Below are positions 17,085 through 25,579 of a DNA stretch of 40,928 bases, piece after piece. Below the pieces are notes generated by a model. The model did not search any database, was not told the origin of the DNA, and saw only the letters and a list, made by a program, of their open reading frames with translations. The translations under genes were made by a program, and so were the position numbers. The stretch's first letter is position 1. The number at the start of each line of letters is the position of its first letter. The stretch comes from Gallibacter sp963634825 (GTDB lineage Bacteria > Bacillota > Clostridia > Peptostreptococcales > Anaerovoracaceae): positions 1-40,928 of the forward strand of contig CAVHCP010000009.1 of the NCBI GenBank assembly GCA_963634825.1, read 5' to 3'.

Positions 17085-19385
17085 ATGCACTTAGACAATC
17101 TGATTATCGATTTAGCACTTATATTGGCGGTGGCAAGCATCGTCACACTTATAATGAAAAAACTCAAGCAACCGATAGTGCTTGGGTACATCATTGCGGG
17201 ATTTTTGATAAGTCCTAACTTTACATATGTACCGACTATACTTCAAACAGGTGATATTTCGACTTGGGCGGAGATAGGCATTATATTTTTGATGTTTGCG
17301 CTGGGGCTTGAGTTTAGCTTCAAAAAGATTGCAACTGTCGGAGGTAGCGCATTTGTAACGGCTGCGACGGTTATGGTGGCGATGATTGTCATAGGCTTTG
17401 GTATCGGACAGCTTCTCGGCTGGGGAAGGATGGACTGCGTTTTCCTCGGTGGTATGCTTTCCATGTCATCGACGATGATCATCCTAAAGGCATATGAGGA
17501 ATACAATCTCAAAAAAGAAAAGTTTGCTCAGCTTGTAATGGGCACGCTTGTTATAGAGGATATTGCAGGTATATTTATGCTTATCATTTTGTCGACTATT
17601 TCGGTCGGCAAGGGGATAGCAGGCTTGGAGCTTGCTTCTGAGATAGGCTTTTTGCTTGTGCTACTTATAGTATGGCTTGTTGTCGGTATATATCTTATAC
17701 CGACATTCCTAAAAAAAATAGAAAAGCTCCTAAATGAGGAACTACTGCTTATAGTTTCGCTTGCAATTTGTCTTGTAATGGTAGCAATAGCAAATCTCAT
17801 AGGTTTTTCGAGTGCTCTTGGTGCATTTATGGCAGGCTCTATACTTGCAGGCACTTCAAAAGGCGAAGCCGTAGAGCATATGGTAAAACCGATAAAAGAT
17901 CTTTTTGGAGCGATTTTCTTTGTATCTGTTGGCATGATGATAGAGCCAAAGTTGCTTGTGAAATATATAGTACCAATACTTATTTTGTCTGTAGTAACTA
18001 TTTTAGGCCAGATGACATTTTCCACACTCGGCATGCTGTTTTCGGGACAGTCGCTTAGGACGGCAGTTCGCGGAGGCTTTAGTATGGTGCAGATCGGTGA
18101 GTTTTCGTTTATCATCGCAACGCTTGGCATGAGCCTTGGCGTGATAGGGGATTTTATATATCCGATAGTTGTATGCGTCTCGGTTATAACATCATTTACG
18201 ACGCCGATATTTATACGAAAAGCACCTCAGGCTTACGAATTCCTTGACAGGAAACTTCCGCAGGGGATAAAGGTATTTATAAAATCAAACACCTCTGAGA
18301 GACAGTCAAAGGACGATAAGGATGATGATTGGAAGAGATATTTAAAACGCATCGGCACAAGGACATTGATATGTTCGATGGCGATGTTTGTAATATATTG
18401 GCTATGTACAAGCTATTTGGAGGAATTCATTTTAAAATATTCGACAGAGCAGGGAGCGGCTATAATTACAGCAGGCATTGCTGTGGTTGCGATGTTGCCG
18501 TTTATAGCTTTGATGCACGGCACAAACAAGGTGCTTTATACAAAGCTTTGGATAAAGCATAAGGCAAATAAATTGCCACTTTTGACGCTTAAATTTATAA
18601 GGATATTGATAGGTGCGATGTTTGTTGCACTTACATTAAATAAGCTACTTGATTGGCCGTTTGCTCTTGTAGTAATTGTTGCTTGCCCATTTGCATATAA
18701 GGTTGTAAAATCGGATTATATGCGTGGCAAGACAAAGGCGATAGAGATGAGCTTTATTGCAAATTTCTACGAAAAGACGCTTGCGAAAAGAAAAAAGGAA
18801 AGGGCGTTGACCGGCAAATATCATTGGCTTGATGAAGCGCTTTATGTTGTAAGATTAAAGATTCTTACAGATGAAGATAAGCTTTATGTAAAGGATATCG
18901 GGCGCAATATGCAGGTTAGCGTCGGTATAATAAAGGTAATCAGAAAAGGCAAACATTATAATATGCCCGGCGGTGAATTCGAATTGAAAAAAGACGATGA
19001 GCTTCATATGATGGGCAAGGACGAGGAAATACAGACCTCGTTGATGATCTTAGAGGGGCTTGAGTACATAGAAAAAACATCGCATCCGAAGGTAACACTA
19101 AAAAATTATATATATGGACAGACCTTTGAACATATCCCTGCAGAAAAGCAGATTATATGCGTACCGATAAATGTTTCGGCTGATGCTTTTTTCGCAAACA
19201 AGTCGATAAAAAACTCGGGCATACGAGAAAAATATAAAGGCAGCGTCATAGGTATAGAGCGAGACAATTTAGCCATAACACATCCAAGCATAATGACGGT
19301 ACTAAAGGCAGGAGATTTAATTTGGATGATAGGTACAAAAAATATGGCAACAAAACTCATTCGAGACGATTTGCTCGAAGCATAA
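17085..19385 (+). CDS. CPA2-type cation/proton antiporter with two RCK-C domains
   Basis: Membrane antiporter (766 aa) exchanging Na+ or K+ for H+. The N-terminal Na/H exchanger domain has about 12 helices up to residue 390 (LGYIIAGFLISPN, GLEFSF, LVIEDIAGIFML, ALGAFMAGSILAG), the KefB/CPA2 pattern. About four further hydrophobic segments follow (about 420-540). The cytoplasmic tail carries two TrkA-C/RCK-C-like units (about 605-680 and 690-766), the first ending in KKDDELHMMGKDEEI and the second in KAGDLIWMIGTKN. I see no RCK-N NAD-binding Rossmann fold between membrane part and tail. AAGGAGG precedes the ATG; the next gene starts 14 bases after the stop. Confidence 0.88.
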   Translation: MHLDNLIIDLALILAVASIVTLIMKKLKQPIVLGYIIAGFLISPNFTYVPTILQTGDISTWAEIGIIFLMFALGLEFSFKKIATVGGSAFVTAATVMVAMIVIGFGIGQLLGWGRMDCVFLGGMLSMSSTMIILKAYEEYNLKKEKFAQLVMGTLVIEDIAGIFMLIILSTISVGKGIAGLELASEIGFLLVLLIVWLVVGIYLIPTFLKKIEKLLNEELLLIVSLAICLVMVAIANLIGFSSALGAFMAGSILAGTSKGEAVEHMVKPIKDLFGAIFFVSVGMMIEPKLLVKYIVPILILSVVTILGQMTFSTLGMLFSGQSLRTAVRGGFSMVQIGEFSFIIATLGMSLGVIGDFIYPIVVCVSVITSFTTPIFIRKAPQAYEFLDRKLPQGIKVFIKSNTSERQSKDDKDDDWKRYLKRIGTRTLICSMAMFVIYWLCTSYLEEFILKYSTEQGAAIITAGIAVVAMLPFIALMHGTNKVLYTKLWIKHKANKLPLLTLKFIRILIGAMFVALTLNKLLDWPFALVVIVACPFAYKVVKSDYMRGKTKAIEMSFIANFYEKTLAKRKKERALTGKYHWLDEALYVVRLKILTDEDKLYVKDIGRNMQVSVGIIKVIRKGKHYNMPGGEFELKKDDELHMMGKDEEIQTSLMILEGLEYIEKTSHPKVTLKNYIYGQTFEHIPAEKQIICVPINVSADAFFANKSIKNSGIREKYKGSVIGIERDNLAITHPSIMTVLKAGDLIWMIGTKNMATKLIRDDLLEA

Positions 19386-19398
19386 TAGGAGGTAGCTT

Positions 19399-20613
19399 TT
19401 GAAATTTAAGGAATACGAATTTATACCGATGCTCTTTGGCGGAGATATAAATACATATAGCGTAGCGAGAGCTTTTTATGAGGAATACAATGTCAAATCG
19501 CATGTTTTTGGCAAGTATTGGCGTGGCCCGTGCTACAAGAGCAGGATTATTGAATACACTGCAAATCCTAAGATTACTACTGACGAAGTATTTTTCGGCA
19601 CAGTAAAGAAATTTTGCGCGCAGCATGAGGACAAAAAAATACTCGTAATAGGCTGTGGTGATGCATATGCAGCGCTTATAAGCAAGCATAAGGACTTGCT
19701 TCCTCAAAATGCGATTGCACCATATATCGACTTTGATTTTATGAATGAGCTACAGCACAAGGAGTTTTTTTATGAGCTCTGCGGAAAGTATGATATAGGT
19801 TATCCGGGTACATTTGTAGTAAAAAAAGGCACACCTCTTGATTTTGAATTGCCATTTGACTTTCCTGTTATACTAAAGGCTTCAAATAGCGTAACATATT
19901 GGGAAGAGTGCGTTTTTGAGGGCAGAGAAAAAATTTACAAAGTGAAGGACAGACAAGAGCTTGAGAGTCTAATAACAAAAATCTATAATGCGGGGTATCC
20001 TGATTCGCTTATCATACAGGACATCATACCGGGCAACGACGAGTATATGCGGATTTTAACTTGTTATTCAAATAAAGAGGGCAAAGTGCAGATGATGTGT
20101 CTTGGGCATACTATGCTTGAGGAACACACGCCGATTTATGAGGGCAATCCGGCAGTAATCGTCACAGAGCCACAGGAAGAAATATTATATAAAGTCAAAA
20201 ATCTTTTGGAGGGCATAGGATACATAGGATATTCGAACTTCGATATCAAATATGACACAAGGGATGGAGAGTATAAATTTTTTGAGATAAATACAAGGCA
20301 GGGAATGTCCAACTATTATGTTACAGCCTCCGGATTTAATGTTGCAAAATATTTTGTCGAGGAATACATATACGGTAACGATCTGCCATTTGAAATAGCC
20401 AAAGAGGAGCATCTCTGGATGACTGTACCAAAGAGGGTTGCAAGGAAATATATCCACGAAAAGCAAAATCTTGAGCAGTTAAACAGGCTTATCCGTGAAA
20501 AGAAAATGGTCAATCCTATATTTAAAAAGGGCGACAACAAGTTTGAGCGAATACTCAGAATGCTAAAATTTCATTTTGATCAATTTGGCAATTTTAAAAA
20601 ATATTACAAATAA
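19399..20613 (+). CDS. ATP-grasp ligase, D-aspartate ligase-like
   Basis: ATP-grasp carboxylate-amine ligase (404 aa). The central domain shows PVILKAS (ATP-binding Lys strand), LIIQDIIPGNDEYMRIL (hinge) and FFEINTRQGMSNYYVTASGFN (metal-binding Glu/Asn loop). The overall pattern resembles Aslfm-type D-aspartate ligases, which add D-amino acids to the peptidoglycan stem lysine; that assignment is inference. The start is TTG, chosen because a strong AGGAGGT (19387-19393) lies 5 bases before it and the protein begins MKFKEYEFIPMLFGGD in family register. Immediately downstream is a FemAB-like gene, supporting a role in peptidoglycan cross-bridge synthesis. Confidence 0.82.
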   Translation: MKFKEYEFIPMLFGGDINTYSVARAFYEEYNVKSHVFGKYWRGPCYKSRIIEYTANPKITTDEVFFGTVKKFCAQHEDKKILVIGCGDAYAALISKHKDLLPQNAIAPYIDFDFMNELQHKEFFYELCGKYDIGYPGTFVVKKGTPLDFELPFDFPVILKASNSVTYWEECVFEGREKIYKVKDRQELESLITKIYNAGYPDSLIIQDIIPGNDEYMRILTCYSNKEGKVQMMCLGHTMLEEHTPIYEGNPAVIVTEPQEEILYKVKNLLEGIGYIGYSNFDIKYDTRDGEYKFFEINTRQGMSNYYVTASGFNVAKYFVEEYIYGNDLPFEIAKEEHLWMTVPKRVARKYIHEKQNLEQLNRLIREKKMVNPIFKKGDNKFERILRMLKFHFDQFGNFKKYYK

Positions 20614-20687
20614 GTATATAAATAGTAATTACAAAGCTGATATAAAAAGAGCGCAAGCAAGGTAAAGCATTTGAGAAGGAAGAAAAT

Positions 20688-22019
20688 ATGATTTTAAAGG
20701 AAATAGATGCCGAAAAATTTGATAATTTTGTAAGAAATGACGAAAAGAAAAGTCATTTTTTGCAATCCAAAGCGTGGGGAGAAATCGCAGAGAAGGGCAA
20801 AGGCCTAACACCTTTTTACTTGGCTTTGCTTGATGATGAAGGCAATATAAGGGCGGCGACATTACTCCTTCAAAAAAGGCTCCCGCTCGGTATGTGTCAC
20901 CTTTATGCCCCTCGCGGCTATGTAATAGATTTTTATGATGAAGAGCTCCTTGCGACATTTACGGAGGAAATTGTCAAATTTGCGAAAGCTAAAAAGGCGA
21001 TCTATGTGAAGATAGATCCGGATATCATATGGCAGAGGACAAGATATGACGGCGAAGTGATAGAAGAAGAAAAAAAAGAGCAGAGGGCGATGAAGAGTCT
21101 CAAAAAGCTCGGATATAAGCACCTCGGCTTTACAAAAAACTTTGAAACAGCTCAGCCAAGATATACATTTAGAGTTGATTTAAATCAGAGTATGGACGAC
21201 ATAGAAAAGCATTTTTCTAAGACTACAAAGCAGAGGATAAAAAAGGCTATAAAGCTTGATACGAGGGTTAGAATCGGCGACGAAAATGATATAGAGGACT
21301 TTTACAAGCTGATGCTTCTTACGGAGGACAGAAAAGATTTTGTATCTTTTTCGCTCGAATATTATCAAACTCTTTATTCACTATTTAAAGAGACAGACGA
21401 CGTTTTTTTATTCCTCGGCAGTGCGAATATCAAGAGGATAGAAGACATACTTACAAAAGAAAAAGAGGAACTTGAAGTCGATTACGAGGCGCAAAAGGAA
21501 AAAACCTCAAAAAGTGCGCTAAATAAGCAAAAGGAGCTTCTAAAGAGGATAGAAAAGATCAAAAAGGATTTGCAAAAATATGCTGAGATAAAAGAAGAAT
21601 ACGGCGAGGAGTTATTGCTTTCCGCGCATATGATAGTGACATACGGCGATAAAGCGTGGGTGCTGTTTGCAGGAAATCATAACCTGCTTAGCCAGACTTA
21701 TGCTAACTATCATACATATTATGAACATTTGAAGTTTTGTAAAGAAAAGGGCATAAAGATATATGATCAATTTGGTACTACGGGGGATCTTTCAAAGGAT
21801 AACCCACGCTTTGGACTTTATGAATTTAAGAAAAAGTTTGGTGGCGACTATATCGAATTTATGGGAGAGTTTGATTATGTTATAAAGCCGTTAGCATATT
21901 TTGGATTTACGAAGCTTGTGCCGATTTACAGAAATCATATCCTTGCAAAAAAGAAAAAGGCACTCAAAAAGGAAGTAAGCGAGGATGGGACAAAAAAAGA
22001 AGAAAATAAGAAGTTATGA
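20688..22019 (+). CDS. FemAB-family peptidoglycan bridge aminoacyltransferase
   Basis: Non-ribosomal peptidyltransferase of the FemABX family, which transfers amino acids from aminoacyl-tRNA to the stem peptide of cell-wall precursors. Two GNAT-like halves flank a charged antiparallel coiled-coil arm (about residues 248-310, rich in K/E/I/L), as in FemA/FemB. Family motifs include HFLQSKAWGEIAE at the N-terminus, HLYAPRGYVIDF, the Lys-rich SKTTKQRIKKAIKL and, near the end, YDQFGTTGD and GLYEFKKKFGGDYIEFMGEFD. At 443 aa it is full length. Lies 74 bases after the ATP-grasp ligase gene. The amino acid it adds cannot be read. Confidence 0.9.
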   Translation: MILKEIDAEKFDNFVRNDEKKSHFLQSKAWGEIAEKGKGLTPFYLALLDDEGNIRAATLLLQKRLPLGMCHLYAPRGYVIDFYDEELLATFTEEIVKFAKAKKAIYVKIDPDIIWQRTRYDGEVIEEEKKEQRAMKSLKKLGYKHLGFTKNFETAQPRYTFRVDLNQSMDDIEKHFSKTTKQRIKKAIKLDTRVRIGDENDIEDFYKLMLLTEDRKDFVSFSLEYYQTLYSLFKETDDVFLFLGSANIKRIEDILTKEKEELEVDYEAQKEKTSKSALNKQKELLKRIEKIKKDLQKYAEIKEEYGEELLLSAHMIVTYGDKAWVLFAGNHNLLSQTYANYHTYYEHLKFCKEKGIKIYDQFGTTGDLSKDNPRFGLYEFKKKFGGDYIEFMGEFDYVIKPLAYFGFTKLVPIYRNHILAKKKKALKKEVSEDGTKKEENKKL

Positions 22020-22045
22020 CAATAGGAAGGAAAGGACGATTATAG

Positions 22046-22843
22046 ATGGAAAATTTAAAACCTGACGCACTTACTCCGGCTGAGACAGAAGCAAAAGCGG
22101 AAGCGGTAGCTGTTGGCAAGGTAGGACTTGCAAATTCAAAATGCTTCGTGCTCGCTATCCTGGCGGGACTTTTTATAGGACTTGGAGCAACATTCTTTTT
22201 GACATTTACAGCCGACCCGACAATAACTTTTGCAGTTAAAAAGCTATGCGGCGGACTTTGCTTTTCGCTGGGGCTTGTATTAGTACTATGCTGCGGAGCG
22301 GAGCTTTTTACCGGCAACTCGCTTATGATAGCTGCGCTTGCAAGTAAAAAAATAAAAGTAGGCGGGCTTTTAAAAAATTGGATTATTGTACTTATAGGTA
22401 ATCTTGTGGGTTCGCTGCTTCTTGTATTTTTGATTTATATGTCGGGTATCCAAGATATAGCTGTCGGTGATACAACTATCGGAGCGAATATGGCAAGTGT
22501 GGCAGCGGGCAAGATAGGGCTTACATGGACGCAGATATTTTTTAGAGGTATACTTTGCAATACTCTCGTTTGCTTAGCAGTTTGGATCGGATTTAGCGCA
22601 AGGACAGTGGTAGACAAGGTTATAGGTATCATACTTCCGATAACAGCTTTTGTCGCTTGTGGCTTTGAGCACTGTGTTGCAAATATGTATTTTTTGCCGA
22701 TGGGTATGGTAGCTGATCCGTCTAAAGTTGATATTGGCGGTATATTGTACAACTTATCGGCAAGCATACCGGGCAATATCGTGGGTGGCATGATAGTAGT
22801 TGGGCTCTCGTATTGGTATGTATATCATAAAAAGGAAAACTAA
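22046..22843 (+). CDS. Formate/nitrite transporter (FNT) family channel
   Basis: Pentameric inner-membrane channel for small monovalent anions (formate, nitrite, hydrosulfide, lactate). At 265 aa with six hydrophobic segments it is full length. FNT hallmarks are seen: CGAELFTGNSLM, LCNTLVCLAVWIGF and GFEHCVANMYFLPMG. The N-terminus has an Ala/Glu-rich stretch before the first helix. Substrate cannot be decided; formate is plausible in a fermenting anaerobe. A GGAAGGAAAGGA stretch precedes the ATG. A strong bidirectional terminator separates it from the convergent rnf operon. Confidence 0.92.
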   Translation: MENLKPDALTPAETEAKAEAVAVGKVGLANSKCFVLAILAGLFIGLGATFFLTFTADPTITFAVKKLCGGLCFSLGLVLVLCCGAELFTGNSLMIAALASKKIKVGGLLKNWIIVLIGNLVGSLLLVFLIYMSGIQDIAVGDTTIGANMASVAAGKIGLTWTQIFFRGILCNTLVCLAVWIGFSARTVVDKVIGIILPITAFVACGFEHCVANMYFLPMGMVADPSKVDIGGILYNLSASIPGNIVGGMIVVGLSYWYVYHKKEN

Positions 22844-22892
22844 GGGTTATGGGACAAAGCTAACTCCTAAAAGCCATTTGTCTGAGCAAAAC

Positions 22893-22924
22893 AAAACCTC
22901 GCATTTTGCAATGCGAGGTTTTTT
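22893..22924. terminator. Bidirectional terminator between FNT gene and rnf operon
   Basis: A perfect 12-bp stem pairs AAAACCTCGCAT (22893-22904) with ATGCGAGGTTTT (22911-22922) around a 6-base loop, with T-runs on both outgoing strands. It ends the convergent FNT and rnf transcripts. Confidence 0.9.
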
Positions 22925-22945
22925 ATATGTCGTTTTCACGAAAGA

Positions 22946-23737
22946 TTATTGCTTTGGAACTACTGTGATAGCACCTGTTGGGCACTCTTTAGCACATAGT
23001 CCGCAGTTTTTACATTTTTCGTAATCTATTGTTGCAAGATTGTTTTCGACATGGATTGCATCAAACTTACAAGCGTTTTCGCATTTCTTACAGCCGATAC
23101 ATCCCTTTGTGCAGTTTTTCATAACTGCAGCGCCCTTGTCTATCGAGCGACATCTTGGAGCAACTCTGTCATCCTTTGTAAGGATTTCGATTACAGATTT
23201 AGGACAAGTATTTGCACAAACTCCGCAACCTACACAGACATCTCTGTCTACAACTGCAACTCCGTTTACGATTGAGAGAGCACCAAAGTCACAGGCTCTC
23301 ACACAATCGCCAAGCCCCATACATCCGTATGAGCAAGACTTGTTGCCACCAAATAGCTGAGTGGCACCTTTACAAGTCATCTTGCTACCAAACTTCATAA
23401 GATCCTTAGCAACCGACTTGTCTCCCTGACACATAACAACTGCAACCGGAGCAGCTGTATCAGAAACTTCTACACCGAGAAGCGCTCCAAGTCTTGCGGC
23501 AAGGTCAGGACCACCTACAGGACATTTGTTGATAGGAGTATTCTTATCTTCGCCAAATGCTGCCGCATAGCCGTCACAGCCTGAGTAGCCACAAGCACCG
23601 CAGTTAGCGCCGGGAAGCTGTTCTCTTACTTGTTCTACTATCTCGTCTACTGGTACATACATAACGATAGAAGCAATAGTAAGAATAACACCAAAGAATA
23701 AACCTACCCCTACTACGAGGATTACTGGAAATGCCAT
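22946..23737 (-). CDS. rnfB: Rnf complex subunit B (multi-cluster ferredoxin-interacting)
   Basis: Electron-entry subunit of the Rnf complex, which couples ferredoxin oxidation and NAD+ reduction to Na+ or H+ export. The N-terminal membrane anchor (FPVILVVGVGLFFGVILTIA) is followed by the Fes motif CGACGYSGC-x16-C and four ferredoxin-like 4Fe-4S sites (around CSYGCMGLGDC, CVGCGVCANTCP, CTKGCIGCKKCENAC and CKNCGLCAKECP). That gives about five clusters, more than proteobacterial RnfB and in line with clostridial forms. AAGGGGG precedes the ATG. Last gene of the operon. Confidence 0.96.
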   Translation of the reverse strand: MAFPVILVVGVGLFFGVILTIASIVMYVPVDEIVEQVREQLPGANCGACGYSGCDGYAAAFGEDKNTPINKCPVGGPDLAARLGALLGVEVSDTAAPVAVVMCQGDKSVAKDLMKFGSKMTCKGATQLFGGNKSCSYGCMGLGDCVRACDFGALSIVNGVAVVDRDVCVGCGVCANTCPKSVIEILTKDDRVAPRCRSIDKGAAVMKNCTKGCIGCKKCENACKFDAIHVENNLATIDYEKCKNCGLCAKECPTGAITVVPKQ

Positions 23738-23754
23738 TTCTATTCCCCCTTATC

Positions 23755-24348
23755 TTATGCGAAAATTCCGTCTACCATTCCTGAGAATCCCATAAATGAT
23801 AGAGAAAGAATCGAAGCAGTAACGAGTGTTATTGGAGCACCTTTAAAAGGTTCAGGTATAAGCTTGTTGTTTTCGAGCTTGCCTCTTAGTCCTGCGAAGA
23901 GAACCATAGCAAGTAGGAAACCGATACCGCCTCCAAGTGAGTTAAATATTGACTGTACAAAAGTATATGATTCAGAAATATTTAACACGCAGACACCGAG
24001 TACAGCACAGTTAGTAGTTATCAAAGGAAGATAAACACCAAGTGAGCTATAAAGCGGTGGCATATATTTTTTCATAGCCATTTCTACAAGCTGTACAAGA
24101 CCGGCGATAACGAGGATAAATACGATAGTCTGCATGTATCCGATACCGTTAGGGTCAAGCGCAAAGATCTGAATTGGCCATGTAACTGCTGTAGCAAGTA
24201 CCATTACGAATGTAACGGCGATACCCATACCAACAGCAGAGTCAAGTTTTTTAGATACGCCCAGGAATGGACAAATACCCAAGAACTTTGACAAAACGAA
24301 GTTATCTACAAGGATAACACTCATCATTATCATTAATAATTCTTTCAT
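23755..24348 (-). CDS. rnfA: Rnf complex membrane subunit A
   Basis: Integral membrane subunit, 197 aa, six hydrophobic helices, homologous to NqrE. It carries the conserved N-terminal DNFVLSKFLGICPFLGVSKK and a matching half-repeat LPLITTNCAVLGVCVL, whose two cysteines are the proposed ligands of the intramembrane Fe-S centre shared with RnfE. Its start overlaps the rnfE stop by one base; rnfB follows after 17 bases. Confidence 0.96.
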   Translation of the reverse strand: MKELLMIMMSVILVDNFVLSKFLGICPFLGVSKKLDSAVGMGIAVTFVMVLATAVTWPIQIFALDPNGIGYMQTIVFILVIAGLVQLVEMAMKKYMPPLYSSLGVYLPLITTNCAVLGVCVLNISESYTFVQSIFNSLGGGIGFLLAMVLFAGLRGKLENNKLIPEPFKGAPITLVTASILSLSFMGFSGMVDGIFA

Positions 24349-25034
24349 TATGCTTTATCCCCCTGTTCATCACATGAATTTTGGCTGCAAGAGTCTGCCA
24401 TAGCGCATCCGCCACAACCGAATTCCTTTTTCTTACCTTTCTTAGCATCTCCGAAGAAACGATTTACAAATGCGATTAGGCAAGCGAATACGAAGAATCC
24501 GCCAGGAGCAAGTGTAAATATTGTCATTGGAGAGATTGAACCGCTTCCGAATACTGCCATGTCGAAGAATGTACCGCTACCAAAGAATTCTCTGATAAGA
24601 CCCATAACAGTTAGAGTCAAAGTAAATCCTAAGCCCATGCCAAGTCCGTCGAGAGCCGAATCAACAACTGAGTTTTTGTTAGCAAACATCTCTGCTCTTC
24701 CCAGGATGATACAGTTTACTACGATAAGAGGAATGTACAGTCCAAGTGAAGCATTTAAGTCAGGCAGATAAGCCTGCAGCAACATTTGTACGACTGTTAC
24801 AAAGCCTGATATTACTACTATATAACAAGGGATACGCACCTGATCGGGAATAACATTCTTAAGTAGCGAAATCGCAAAGTTAGAACAGATCAGCACGACC
24901 ATTGTACAGGCACCCATACCAAATCCGTTTATAGCACTTGTTGTTGTCGCAAGAGTCGGACAAGTACCAAGCATAAGTACCAAAACAGGATTTTCCTTAA
25001 TGATGCCCTTTAATACTATTCCTAGTTTTCCCAT
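24348..25034 (-). CDS. rnfE: Rnf complex membrane subunit E, with cysteine-rich tail
   Basis: Integral membrane subunit homologous to NqrD, 228 aa, with six helices; conserved ENPVLVLMLGTCPTLATTTS and LYIPLIVVNCIILGRAE carry the Cys residues paired with RnfA. The C-terminus is unusual: after the last helix a Lys-rich segment is followed by four cysteines spaced C-x2-C-x5-C-x4-C (GCGGCAMADSCSQNSC). That could hold a metal or Fe-S site facing the cytoplasm, or form disulfides. Overlaps rnfG and rnfA by one base each. Confidence 0.95.
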   Translation of the reverse strand: MGKLGIVLKGIIKENPVLVLMLGTCPTLATTTSAINGFGMGACTMVVLICSNFAISLLKNVIPDQVRIPCYIVVISGFVTVVQMLLQAYLPDLNASLGLYIPLIVVNCIILGRAEMFANKNSVVDSALDGLGMGLGFTLTLTVMGLIREFFGSGTFFDMAVFGSGSISPMTIFTLAPGGFFVFACLIAFVNRFFGDAKKGKKKEFGCGGCAMADSCSQNSCDEQGDKA

Positions 25035-25579
25035 TATTTAACACCTCCACAATCTTTATATTGCTGAAGAGCGTTTCTAACAGCTGTATATACACCGTTT
25101 GATGAAATAGAAGCACCAACGATATAATCTACATCAGATGAATCCTTAACGGATTCTGCTGCTAATTCTTTGATACCATTGTAACCACCAAGGTACTCAT
25201 CTGTCATAGCCTTAGTACCAAGACCAGGAGTATCAGAGTGAGATGTTACCTTTACGCCTGTGATAGCACCCTCGGCATCAATACCAACCATTACTGTGAT
25301 ATCGCCACCGTATGAAGATGCAACAGAAGTAACAACAGCGCCTGCTTTGTTATCAGCGAAGTAAACTTCAGATATACCGCTGTTTAGCTTACCGTCATAT
25401 TCTGTAAACGAATCAGCTTCTGTAAGTACGCTTGCTCTTGTGGCATCAGCCTGCTCTTTATTGATTTTTGCAATCTGAGGGGCAGTAGCTCCGTTTGTAA
25501 ATACAAGCGCTGCAGAAATAACAAGACATATAACTACAAGTACGATTGTAGGAGCAAATTTCTTTTGGAAATTAGTCAT
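25034..25579 (-). CDS. rnfG: Rnf complex subunit G (FMN-binding)
   Basis: Subunit with one N-terminal membrane helix (IVLVVICLVISAALVF) and an extracytoplasmic FMN-binding domain in which FMN is normally joined covalently to Thr by ApbE. The attachment motif reads DYIVGASISSNGVYTA (encoded near 25094-25142), so the position usually occupied by Thr in SGAT/TGAT is Ser. At 181 aa it has the usual length. It overlaps the end of rnfD by 8 bases. Confidence 0.95.
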   Translation of the reverse strand: MTNFQKKFAPTIVLVVICLVISAALVFTNGATAPQIAKINKEQADATRASVLTEADSFTEYDGKLNSGISEVYFADNKAGAVVTSVASSYGGDITVMVGIDAEGAITGVKVTSHSDTPGLGTKAMTDEYLGGYNGIKELAAESVKDSSDVDYIVGASISSNGVYTAVRNALQQYKDCGGVK

